Assembly: GCA_015663065.1 (NCBI GenBank)
Contig: DQSX01000238.1
Coordinates: 1 to 5,350 of the forward strand
Direction of reading: 5' to 3'
Source of the DNA: Sulfurovum sp.
GTDB lineage: Bacteria; Campylobacterota; Campylobacteria; Campylobacterales; Sulfurovaceae
Length of the DNA stretch: 5,350 bases
The notes under the pieces were generated by a model. That model searched no databases, had not been told where the DNA came from, and saw nothing but the letters and a program-made list of their open reading frames with translations. The position numbers and the translations under genes are program-made. Below are positions 1 to 5,131 of this stretch, piece by piece. Position 1 is the first letter of the stretch; every line of letters starts with the position of its first letter.

Positions 1-29
1 AAAAGCACTGTCTTGAAGTAAAAAGATGA

Positions 30-1478
30 TTACATCCAGCCCTTCATCATAAGGTGCCAGTACATTGGCTTGAGCATGTAGAGGTCAAATGCCCACCATA
101 CCCATCTTGGCTCAGCAGGGTCAAGCGGGAATGACGGTGCAAGACCCTCATAGTCAAACTCTGCCATAATGATCTTGCCATACTCAGTTTTCAAAGGGCA
201 GACTGTGTATCCGTCAAAGCTTTTTTCCAGGGGATCACCATTCATCTGTGATACAAGGTTCCCTACAGTTATTGGTGCATGGTGTCTTGCAGACCCACCT
301 GTCTTTCCTTTAGGGATACCACACACATCACCAATACCAAATACATTGGCATATCTTTTATGCTGCAGTGTATGCTGGTCTACTTCAAGCCAGCCTTTTG
401 CTGTACCTTTTTGCCAGCCAAGTGCAGAGTCAACCAGGGCCTGAGGTGGTCCCATTGGCGGTACCACATGAATGAAGTCATAGTTCATGTCAACCATGCG
501 TTTTTTCTCTATCATATCGAACTCTTTTAGGTCTTCATCATACTCACCTTTGACCGTATAGTGCTCTTCAAAAGTAGCCACTTTGTTCTTTACATCCATG
601 GCAACAAGGTTATGCTTAAATTTGTTCGTAATGGTATCGTAGCCTTTTTGCACTTCACCCAGTGAAGCAGCAATGGTCGGAAGACCAAAGAGTTTTCCGC
701 CATTGGTTGCAAATACAAAATTCGCAGCAAGATTTTCTTTTCTCAAGTGATCAGCAGAGAGGTAAAGTATTTTTTGCGGTGCACCACCACACTTAATAGG
801 TGTATTTGGCTGTGTATAGATAGCCGTTGGTTTTTTCCCGCCCGCTGCTGCAGCTTTGAGTGCTTCAAACCATTCCCATGTCACATCAGCTCCATGTGCC
901 GTACCTTTTTCAAGATCACTTAAATAAACAGAAGAGATACCGTTGGTACCAATGTCTGCTTCCGTCAACCCTTTGATCCAGTCATAGTGGTAGACAATAC
1001 CTGTTGCAACGACCATATAGTCATAAGCAACTTCTTTGCCGCCTCTGGTCGTGACCTTATTGTTGTCAGGGTCAAAAGTTTTTACTTCGTCTTTGATCCA
1101 CGTAACGCCTGAAGGAATAAGGTCTTTGTTGTGGTTCACAAGATCATCATGTACGTAAAGACCCGCAGCTACAAATACCTGTCCGGGCTGGTAAAGGTGT
1201 ATCTCATTTGGTGCAATAATGGTGATCTCTGCATTGGGGAGGGCAGAGTGCAGTCTGGCTGTAGCCATAATACCGCCGGCACCACCACCGACAACCAGGA
1301 CTTTTGCATTTTTATCTGAACTCGGTCCGGCTTCAGCAGCAACTGGTGCACCCATCATCATGGCCGCACCACCTGTCAGTCCAATGAATTTGAGGGCATC
1401 TCTTCTGCTCATGGCACTTTGAGGCTCACCGTGAAGAATATTTACAAGATTTTTACTATGTGAAATGATATTTGACAT
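30..1478 (-). CDS. sqr: Tat-exported sulfide:quinone oxidoreductase, type II-like (paralogue 1)
   Basis: This 482-residue FAD protein should oxidise sulfide to sulfane sulfur and pass the electrons to membrane quinone. A Tat signal opens it (SRRDALKF, 24-31, then a small hydrophobic stretch ending near AEAG at 48-51), so the mature enzyme should face the periplasm. The FAD Rossmann motif is G64-x-G66-x-x-G69, the second nucleotide-binding motif is VVATG (156-160), and the C-terminal flavin motif is FGIGD (380-384). Redox cysteines are Cys230 in TPIKCGGAPQK and Cys427 in DGYTVCPL; both contexts closely match those of human mitochondrial SQOR, the type II prototype. Cys386, next to the FGIGD motif, is an extra cysteine. 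The aromatic tail (RWVWWAF at 458-464 and KPMYWHLMMKGW) fits a membrane-docking helix. No c-type haem motif or FccA-like neighbour is present, which argues against flavocytochrome c. The ATG has AAGGA (1484-1488) at good spacing. The exact SQR subtype is inferred. Confidence 0.9.
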   Translation of the reverse strand: MSNIISHSKNLVNILHGEPQSAMSRRDALKFIGLTGGAAMMMGAPVAAEAGPSSDKNAKVLVVGGGAGGIMATARLHSALPNAEITIIAPNEIHLYQPGQVFVAAGLYVHDDLVNHNKDLIPSGVTWIKDEVKTFDPDNNKVTTRGGKEVAYDYMVVATGIVYHYDWIKGLTEADIGTNGISSVYLSDLEKGTAHGADVTWEWFEALKAAAAGGKKPTAIYTQPNTPIKCGGAPQKILYLSADHLRKENLAANFVFATNGGKLFGLPTIAASLGEVQKGYDTITNKFKHNLVAMDVKNKVATFEEHYTVKGEYDEDLKEFDMIEKKRMVDMNYDFIHVVPPMGPPQALVDSALGWQKGTAKGWLEVDQHTLQHKRYANVFGIGDVCGIPKGKTGGSARHHAPITVGNLVSQMNGDPLEKSFDGYTVCPLKTEYGKIIMAEFDYEGLAPSFPLDPAEPRWVWWAFDLYMLKPMYWHLMMKGWM

Positions 1479-1497
1479 ATAGGTCCTTTTTATTTTT

Positions 1498-1503
1498 ATT
1501 ATA
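1498..1503 (-). promoter_or_regulatory. Candidate -10 box for SQR paralogue 1
   Basis: Read on the minus strand, this is a perfect TATAAT. It lies 19 bases before the SQR start, with the Shine-Dalgarno AAGGA (1484-1488) between them, so the predicted leader is only about 13 bases. No good -35 hexamer is visible, as is common for Campylobacterota sigma-70 promoters, which rely on AT-rich upstream DNA. A sequence close to the operator-like motif of the divergent region (ATAGAAGTAT, 1501-1510) overlaps it. Confidence 0.45.
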
Positions 1504-1537
1504 GAAGTATGTTATAGTATTTAGATTAATAATGAAA

Positions 1538-1574
1538 GGGCATTTAGTATTATTTTTTATCATGCTGAATGCCT
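1538..1574. repeat. Imperfect inverted repeat between the 71-aa gene and SQR 1
   Basis: GGCATTTAG (1539-1547) faces CTGAATGCC (1565-1573). If transcribed rightward, the stem extends to about 13 pairs (1538-1550 with 1562-1574) using three G-U pairs. On the leftward transcript, the direction of the flanking genes, those three become C-A mismatches and the structure is weaker. The T-rich run lies in the loop, not after the stem, so this is not a canonical terminator for either strand. It could attenuate readthrough from the 71-aa gene into SQR 1, or be coincidental. Confidence 0.3.
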
Positions 1575-1588
1575 GGCTGAGGGTGCTG

Positions 1589-1804
1589 TTATTTAGAAAA
1601 TAGTTTTGCAATACCTCTTATCAGTCCAATAAAAGCATAGAGGACAAATGTGATGATCAGCGGATGGAATGGCCCCAGCCCATAAGCTCCGGCATCAGGG
1701 AGTGCCATAATATGCTCAATAGGGTGAGAGATCCACTCTTTAAAGTGCATACCGATAGCTAAAAATAGAAAAATTCCCAAAAATATCATTAACTCTTTTT
1801 TCAT
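1589..1804 (-). CDS. Small two-helix membrane protein of unknown function between two SQR genes
   Basis: The product has 71 residues and I do not recognise the family. A short charged N-terminus (MKKE) leads into a first hydrophobic helix (about 5-20). A connecting segment of about 26 residues (21-46) holds HFKEWISHPIEHIMALPDAG, and a second helix (about 47-66) ends in the basic tail RGIAKLFSK. Four histidines (20, 27, 31, 47) lie in or next to the connecting segment, suggestive of a metal or cofactor contact but unproven. Two basic ends favour both termini being cytoplasmic with the connecting segment in the periplasm, the compartment expected for the flanking Tat-exported SQRs. An assembly or anchoring role for SQR is an inference from position only. 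The ATG is supported by AAGGA at 1813-1817, eight bases upstream, and the stop is TAA. Length, membrane pattern and ribosome site make a real gene likely. Confidence 0.75.
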   Translation of the reverse strand: MKKELMIFLGIFLFLAIGMHFKEWISHPIEHIMALPDAGAYGLGPFHPLIITFVLYAFIGLIRGIAKLFSK

Positions 1805-1836
1805 TACAGTGTTCCTTGAAATAAATTATTGATGTA

Positions 1837-1845
1837 ATGATAGCA
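1837..1845 (-). promoter_or_regulatory. Candidate extended -10 promoter for the 71-aa membrane protein gene
   Basis: On the minus strand this reads TGC followed by TATCAT, an extended -10 (TGn plus five of six consensus bases). It lies about 33 bases before the ATG at 1804 and just after the hairpin that follows SQR 2, so the small gene could have its own transcript. No clear -35 is present; the upstream DNA is T-rich on this strand. Confidence 0.4.
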
Positions 1846-1888
1846 AAAAGAATTTAGAAGTAGTAAAAGAAGTGTAATTTGTGTGACA

Positions 1889-1945
1889 TTTGGGCGCTTA
1901 GGCGAAGGAACTTAGGTCACTAAGTGACTGAACCTATCGCCCAAA
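1889..1945 (-). terminator. Hairpin downstream of SQR paralogue 2 (weak terminator or processing element)
   Basis: TTTGGGCG (1889-1896) pairs perfectly with CGCCCAAA (1938-1945). Inside it, TAGGT (1913-1917) can pair with ACCTA (1932-1936) around CAC-TAA-GTG, or GTCAC (1916-1920) with GTGAC (1924-1928). A side arm CGC-TTAG-GCG (1895-1904) is also possible. The base of the stem lies 11 bases after the SQR 2 stop codon, and this is the most GC-rich stretch of the spacer. No U-run follows on either strand, so it is not a textbook intrinsic terminator. It could stabilise the mRNA 3' end or be a dispersed palindromic repeat. Confidence 0.45.
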
Positions 1946-1956
1946 GATCATATAAC

Positions 1957-3438
1957 TTAGGCTCTACCGGCCAGCATACCGTATTGGGTCATAGGCTTAA
2001 GTGCATAGACCTTAAGAAGCCACCAGATCCATCTCTCTTCTGTCGGATCCAGGAAAGAAAGCATTGCTGCATTTTTACCTGAACCAGGCTTTTTAGATGC
2101 CCAGTTAAACTCAGCAAGCATTACCGTACCGATACTGGTAATAAGTGGACAGACTGTATATCCGTCATATTTAGCCGTAAGCTCTTTGCCTTCCATCACA
2201 GAGATCAGGTTTTCAACAACTACTTTGTACTGTTTTCTACCTGAACCACCTGTCTTACCCATAGGTACAGCAGCAATGTCACCCAGTGCAAATACATTAG
2301 GGAATTTTACGTGCTGAAGAGTCTCTTTGTTTACCGGTACCCAGCCTTTACTAGAACCTACCGGAGAGTTTGCTATCTCAGGTGCAGCTGCCATTGGCGG
2401 TGTGATGTGTAAGAAATCATAAGGTACTTCAACATTTTCATGTTTTTTGATCATTTCATACTCTTCGAGATCTTTATCGAACTCACCTTTCTCTTCCCAG
2501 TGTTTGTCAAAAGTTGCAATTTTCTTTACAGGGTCAACAGCAGTAAGATTGTGTTTATAGTTCCACTTCATATCTCTTGCTTCAAACTGTTTAACGATCG
2601 CTTCGTGGTAATCTTTAATACCGAACATTTTACCACCGTTAGGGTAAAAAGTAAGTTCAGCATTGTCCCTTGCACCTGCTTCTCTAAGTCTTGCATCTGT
2701 CAGATACATGATCTTTTTAGGCGCACCACCACACTTAATAGGTGTGTTAGGGTGTGTAAATACACCTTTGACTTTTTTACCGCTTTTTGCTTCAGCAATG
2801 AATTTTTGCATCTCTGTCCATGTATCTGCAGAACCCTGCTGATAATAGATGGATGTGATACCGTTTTTACCCAGTACATGATCGACTGCTGTATGGTCTC
2901 CAAGAGAAGTAATAGATTTTTCAACGCCTAAACCCTGGATCTTGCTATAGTCAAGTACCACACCTGCAGCAATGACCATAAAGTCATATTTGACTGTTTT
3001 CCCGCCTGCTGTTTTAACAGTATTGTTGTCCGGGTCAAATTCAACAGCTTTGTCTTTTATAATCGTGACGCCATCAGGAACAAAATCATTTGTATTGTAA
3101 ACAACTTCTGATTTATCCCAAATACCTGCACCTACGAGTGTTTGTCCAGGCTGATATGATGTGGCAATATCTCCCGGCTCGATAATAGTAATGTCCGGAT
3201 TGCTCAATGAGTTTGTAAATCTTGCAGCTGTAGACATACCCGCAAGTCCACCACCAATAATAAGGATCTTACCTTTGGCATCAGATGAACCTGCCTGCAC
3301 TTCTGTTGTAGAACTTGCCATAAGCATCGCCGCTCCACCTGTACCAAACATTTTCATGGCATCTCTACGAGACAAACCTTCATTCTTAAAATGGGAATCT
3401 ATGATCTCTATACCTTCTTTAAGTGTTTTATTATCCAT
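1957..3438 (-). CDS. sqr: Tat-exported sulfide:quinone oxidoreductase, type II-like (paralogue 2)
   Basis: This 493-residue FAD enzyme is a clear paralogue of the SQR at 30-1478, predicted to move electrons from sulfide to quinone at the periplasmic membrane face. It carries a Tat signal (SRRDAMKMF, 23-31), the Rossmann motif G62-x-G64-x-x-G67, VIAAG (155-159) and FALGD (383-387). Only two cysteines are present, Cys236 in TPIKCGGAPKK and Cys430 in DGYTVCPL, the pair expected of type II SQR. HITPPM (344-349) and the ETLQH segment also match that family. The tail keeps RWIWW (469-473) and KPM but then reads TQYGMLAGRA where paralogue 1 and human SQOR have a YW-rich segment, so membrane or quinone contacts may differ. 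I chose the ATG at 3438: AGGAG (3446-3450) lies seven bases before it, whereas the ATG at 3453 overlaps that ribosome site and has none of its own. The gene faces away from the glycosyltransferase gene at 3647. Confidence 0.9.
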   Translation of the reverse strand: MDNKTLKEGIEIIDSHFKNEGLSRRDAMKMFGTGGAAMLMASSTTEVQAGSSDAKGKILIIGGGLAGMSTAARFTNSLSNPDITIIEPGDIATSYQPGQTLVGAGIWDKSEVVYNTNDFVPDGVTIIKDKAVEFDPDNNTVKTAGGKTVKYDFMVIAAGVVLDYSKIQGLGVEKSITSLGDHTAVDHVLGKNGITSIYYQQGSADTWTEMQKFIAEAKSGKKVKGVFTHPNTPIKCGGAPKKIMYLTDARLREAGARDNAELTFYPNGGKMFGIKDYHEAIVKQFEARDMKWNYKHNLTAVDPVKKIATFDKHWEEKGEFDKDLEEYEMIKKHENVEVPYDFLHITPPMAAAPEIANSPVGSSKGWVPVNKETLQHVKFPNVFALGDIAAVPMGKTGGSGRKQYKVVVENLISVMEGKELTAKYDGYTVCPLITSIGTVMLAEFNWASKKPGSGKNAAMLSFLDPTEERWIWWLLKVYALKPMTQYGMLAGRA

Positions 3439-3445
3439 ATTTATT

Positions 3446-3450
3446 CTCCT
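3446..3450 (-). promoter_or_regulatory. Shine-Dalgarno that fixes the SQR 2 start
   Basis: AGGAG on the minus strand lies seven bases before the ATG at 3438. The alternative in-frame ATG five codons upstream (3453-3451) is immediately next to this site and would need its own ribosome site, which is absent. The downstream start is therefore preferred. Confidence 0.75.
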
Positions 3451-3458
3451 CATATGTT

Positions 3459-3464
3459 GTTATA
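3459..3464 (-). promoter_or_regulatory. Candidate -10 box for SQR paralogue 2
   Basis: TATAAC on the minus strand (five of six consensus bases) sits 20 bases before the chosen start. This matches the -10-to-ATG distance seen for SQR 1 and gives a similarly short leader. No convincing -35 is visible. A degenerate copy of the operator-like motif (ATAGTTAAAT, 3484-3493) lies roughly where the -35 region would be. Confidence 0.4.
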
Positions 3465-3500
3465 AAACAATTTTACATTATTTATAGTTAAATTTTATTG

Positions 3501-3576
3501 AATAGTTCTATAAAATTTATGATTAAATAATTAAGTAAGTAAAATAAAAACTATACAAAAAATTTATAGAACTATT
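3501..3576. promoter_or_regulatory. Perfect 14-bp inverted repeat in the divergent promoter region (candidate paired operators)
   Basis: AATAGTTCTATAAA (3501-3514) recurs as its exact reverse complement TTTATAGAACTATT (3563-3576). Each arm has its own internal dyad, ATAG-TT-CTAT centred between 3506 and 3507 and ATAG-AA-CTAT centred between 3570 and 3571. The centres are 64 bp apart, about six helical turns, so two bound dimers would face the same side of the DNA. The left arm is upstream of the SQR 2 promoter; the right arm abuts a TTGACA (3576-3581) on the rightward side. The regulator is not in the window. A simple hairpin is possible but the spacer is long. Confidence 0.5.
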
Positions 3577-3594
3577 TGACAATGTTGCAATATC

Positions 3595-3621
3595 CTTAGT
3601 TCAGTATGGTATACTGCTAAG
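3595..3621 (+). promoter_or_regulatory. Extended -10 promoter embedded in a dyad, upstream of the glycosyltransferase gene
   Basis: TGG-TATACT (3607-3615) is a strong extended -10. A weak -35, TTGCAA (3585-3590), sits 19 bp upstream. A perfect TTGACA lies at 3576-3581, but it is too far from this -10 for a standard promoter. The -10 is wrapped in symmetry: CAGTAT (3602-3607), three bases, then ATACTG (3611-3616), flanked by CTTAG (3595-3599) and CTAAG (3617-3621). The dyad is a good candidate operator or, if transcribed, a small leader hairpin. Confidence 0.45.
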
Positions 3622-3646
3622 AACAATTAAGGCAGGGATCATCTAG

Positions 3647-4657
3647 ATGTATATTTACTTCGGTATGGTGTTTTTACTCTCTATAGTTTTTGTCTGGGCA
3701 GTGAAGCACTATGCACCAAAGCTCGGACTTATGGACATACCCAATGAGCGCAGTGCCCATTGCAGTATTATTCCCTCCGGTGCCGGTATTGGTTTCATTT
3801 CTGCAGCGATGCTGGTCTTCCCTCTTTTTCACTATGAGATCGCCATAGAATACATTTGGACACTCCTGGCTACCTTCCTTGTATTCATCATTGGTGTATT
3901 GGATGACCATCATGACACGTCGCCAAACATCAAGTTCTTTGTTATCATTCTTGCAACGCTGTTTCTCTCTTTTGACGATATCATTATTTCAGAACTGGGC
4001 ATCTTTTTTGGTGCTGAACTCTCTTTGGGCTGGTTTGCTTTGCCTTTTACAGTCTTTGCTGTAGTCGGCTTTACCAATGCGCTCAACCTTATTGATGGTT
4101 TGGACGGTCTTGCAGCATCCATAAGTATTGTTATTTTAGGTACATTCTTTATTGTCGGCTACCAAAATGACGACCAGCTCATACTTTTGCTCTCCGGTAC
4201 CTTCATCGCAACACTGCTAGCTTTTTTACTTTTCAACTGGAACCCCGCAACGATCTTCATGGGAGACAGCGGTTCACTCACTTTGGGTTTTGTTATCTCT
4301 TTGCTTGCGATTAAGTCTTTGCCCTATCTTCCTACGATAAGCATCTTTTTCATTGCGGCGCTTCCTGTGTTAGATACACTTATTGTCATGGTGAGACGAA
4401 AGAGAAAAGGAAGATCTATGTTCGATGCAGACCGCTGCCACCTGCATCATATATTGAGACACTTTTTCGCAGAAAATACCAAAAAAACAGTCTTGTTTCT
4501 GGCAACCCTGCAGGCAGCCTACTCACTGACCGGATTGCAACTCGACAAAAACATGGACGAGGGCTACCTGCTGGTACTTTTCATACTCAACACGATCATT
4601 CTCTACCTCTTCCTGGACGCCATGATCAAACGGCAGAAACGTGAAGGGTGTATGTAG
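3647..4657 (+). CDS. WecA/TagO-type undecaprenyl-phosphate sugar-1-phosphate transferase
   Basis: This 336-residue integral membrane enzyme belongs to the MraY/WecA family (glycosyltransferase 4). It should transfer a HexNAc-1-phosphate, most likely GlcNAc-1-P, from UDP-sugar to undecaprenyl phosphate and so start a lipid-linked O-antigen or capsule-like glycan. The family signature is complete: DIPNERSAH (30-38), the Mg-binding DD pair Asp86-Asp87 in GVLDDHHD, NALNLIDGLDGLA (144-156), FMGDSGS (204-210), and the cytoplasmic loop RRKRKGRS (250-257) followed by HLHH (265-268). About ten hydrophobic segments are visible. MraY proper is unlikely because the HLHH loop and the NxxNxxDGLDGLA spacing are of WecA/TagO type. 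It is slightly shorter than E. coli WecA (367 residues) with no missing motif. AGGG (3634-3637) precedes the ATG. The gene stands apart from the SQRs and next to rhamnose-pathway remnants, fitting a polysaccharide locus. Substrate specificity is inferred. Confidence 0.9.
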   Translation: MYIYFGMVFLLSIVFVWAVKHYAPKLGLMDIPNERSAHCSIIPSGAGIGFISAAMLVFPLFHYEIAIEYIWTLLATFLVFIIGVLDDHHDTSPNIKFFVIILATLFLSFDDIIISELGIFFGAELSLGWFALPFTVFAVVGFTNALNLIDGLDGLAASISIVILGTFFIVGYQNDDQLILLLSGTFIATLLAFLLFNWNPATIFMGDSGSLTLGFVISLLAIKSLPYLPTISIFFIAALPVLDTLIVMVRRKRKGRSMFDADRCHLHHILRHFFAENTKKTVLFLATLQAAYSLTGLQLDKNMDEGYLLVLFILNTIILYLFLDAMIKRQKREGCM

Positions 4658-4665
4658 TAGAAAAT

Positions 4666-4737
4666 AACTACTTAGTTGCAAATGGTTTGCAGTTTCTCTT
4701 ATAGAAGAGGATGTATTTTCAACACCTCGTGTTTGAG
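4666..4737 (+). terminator. Cluster of three small hairpins after the glycosyltransferase gene
   Basis: Three adjacent dyads start nine bases after the stop codon. TGCAAA-TGG-TTTGCA (4677-4691) extends with G-U pairs to AGU/GUU and is followed by TTTCTCTT. CTCTT-ATAG-AAGAG follows at 4696-4709. TCAACAC-CTC-GTGTTTGA lies at 4719-4737, with one bulged T. The first, with its pyrimidine-rich tail, is the best terminator candidate. All stems are short and AT-rich, so termination is tentative. The rest of the 228-bp spacer up to 4885 is very AT-rich. Confidence 0.35.
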
Positions 4738-4781
4738 ATGGCTATTGAGTGGTATATAGAAAATATTAATAACAAGATAGA

Positions 4782-4787
4782 TATAAT
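4782..4787 (+). promoter_or_regulatory. Candidate -10 box upstream of the rmlA fragment
   Basis: A perfect TATAAT lies about 98 bases before the ATG at 4886. There is no matching -35, and the surrounding DNA is so AT-rich that chance matches are likely. A second, weaker option is TATAGT at 4851-4856. Confidence 0.22.
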
Positions 4788-4870
4788 AGAAAGATTTCCA
4801 GAAAACTGTTAATAAAATTAGCGAATGTTAAAAATGAACTAAAACAACAATATAGTAATAGTTAGAATAA

Positions 4871-4877
4871 GAGGGGG
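4871..4877 (+). promoter_or_regulatory. Shine-Dalgarno that fixes the rmlA start
   Basis: GAGGGGG lies eight bases before the ATG at 4886. An in-frame TTG at 4880 is only two bases from this site, too close to be used. Starting at 4886 also gives the conserved RmlA beginning MKGIILAGG. Confidence 0.7.
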
Positions 4878-4885
4878 AATTGTCA

Positions 4886-5131
4886 ATGAAGGGTATTATA
4901 TTAGCAGGAGGGTTAGGTACACGTTTGTACCCTATAACACGAGGAGTCAGTAAACAGCTAACACCGATATATGACAAACCTATGATCTATTATCTGCTTT
5001 CGGTACTTATGCTCTCCGGCATCACTGAAGTCCTCATCATTTCTACACCGCAGGATCTTCCCCGCTTTGAGGAGCTGCTTGGTGATGGGTTTATAGCATT
5101 TTTGGGAATAATTTTGTCAAAACGATGCTGA
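4886..5131 (+). pseudogene. rmlA: rmlA 5' fragment (glucose-1-phosphate thymidylyltransferase), truncated
   Basis: Intact RmlA makes dTDP-glucose, the first step of dTDP-L-rhamnose synthesis, in an enzyme of about 290 residues. Here only residues 1-68 are RmlA: the nucleotide-binding signature LAGGLGTRLYP (6-16), SKQLTPIYDKPMIYY (22-36) and ISTPQDLPRFEELLGDG (52-68). At 5086-5089 the homology stops and the frame runs out of phase into rmlD sequence, adding FIAFLGIILSKRC before a stop at 5129-5131. The sugar-binding and dimerisation parts are missing, so the product cannot be active. There is no frameshift or stop before the join. Codon use changes inside the fragment: Leu is TTA/TTG/CTA and Ile mostly ATA up to about 4973, then CTN and ATC/ATT. 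The break may be real or an assembly join. Confidence 0.85.

Noticed and set aside
30..1478. Flavocytochrome c sulfide dehydrogenase flavoprotein (FccB) instead of SQR
   Set aside because: FccB also has a Tat signal and FAD motifs, but here the cysteine contexts and aromatic tail match type II SQR, and there is no adjacent c-type cytochrome with CxxCH.
2440..2931. 163-residue rightward open frame inside SQR 2
   Set aside because: It lies wholly antisense to a strongly supported gene, has a cysteine- and phenylalanine-rich composition typical of shadow frames, and no ribosome site or known motif.
3439..3453. Upstream ATG at 3453 as the SQR 2 start (adds MRRIN)
   Set aside because: It overlaps the AGGAG ribosome site that serves the ATG at 3438, has no ribosome site itself, and leaves almost no leader after the candidate -10 box.
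3161..3487. 108-residue rightward open frame over the SQR 2 start
   Set aside because: It is antisense to the Tat signal and FAD motif region, and no family features are visible.
3576..3581. Perfect TTGACA as the -35 of the glycosyltransferase promoter
   Set aside because: A -10 at normal spacing (about 3599-3604, GTTCAG) is not promoter-like; the good extended -10 is 28 bases away.
3640..3649. CATCTAGATG palindrome over the glycosyltransferase start codon
   Set aside because: A single 10-bp palindrome is expected by chance at this length and nothing else supports a role.
3647..4657. MraY (peptidoglycan lipid I synthase)
   Set aside because: The HLHH loop, basic RRKRKGRS segment and NALNLIDGLDGLA motif are of WecA/TagO type, and no mur genes lie nearby.
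4880..4885. TTG at 4880 as the rmlA start
   Set aside because: It is two bases from GAGGGGG, too close, and RmlA proteins begin at the MKGIILAGG encoded from the ATG at 4886.
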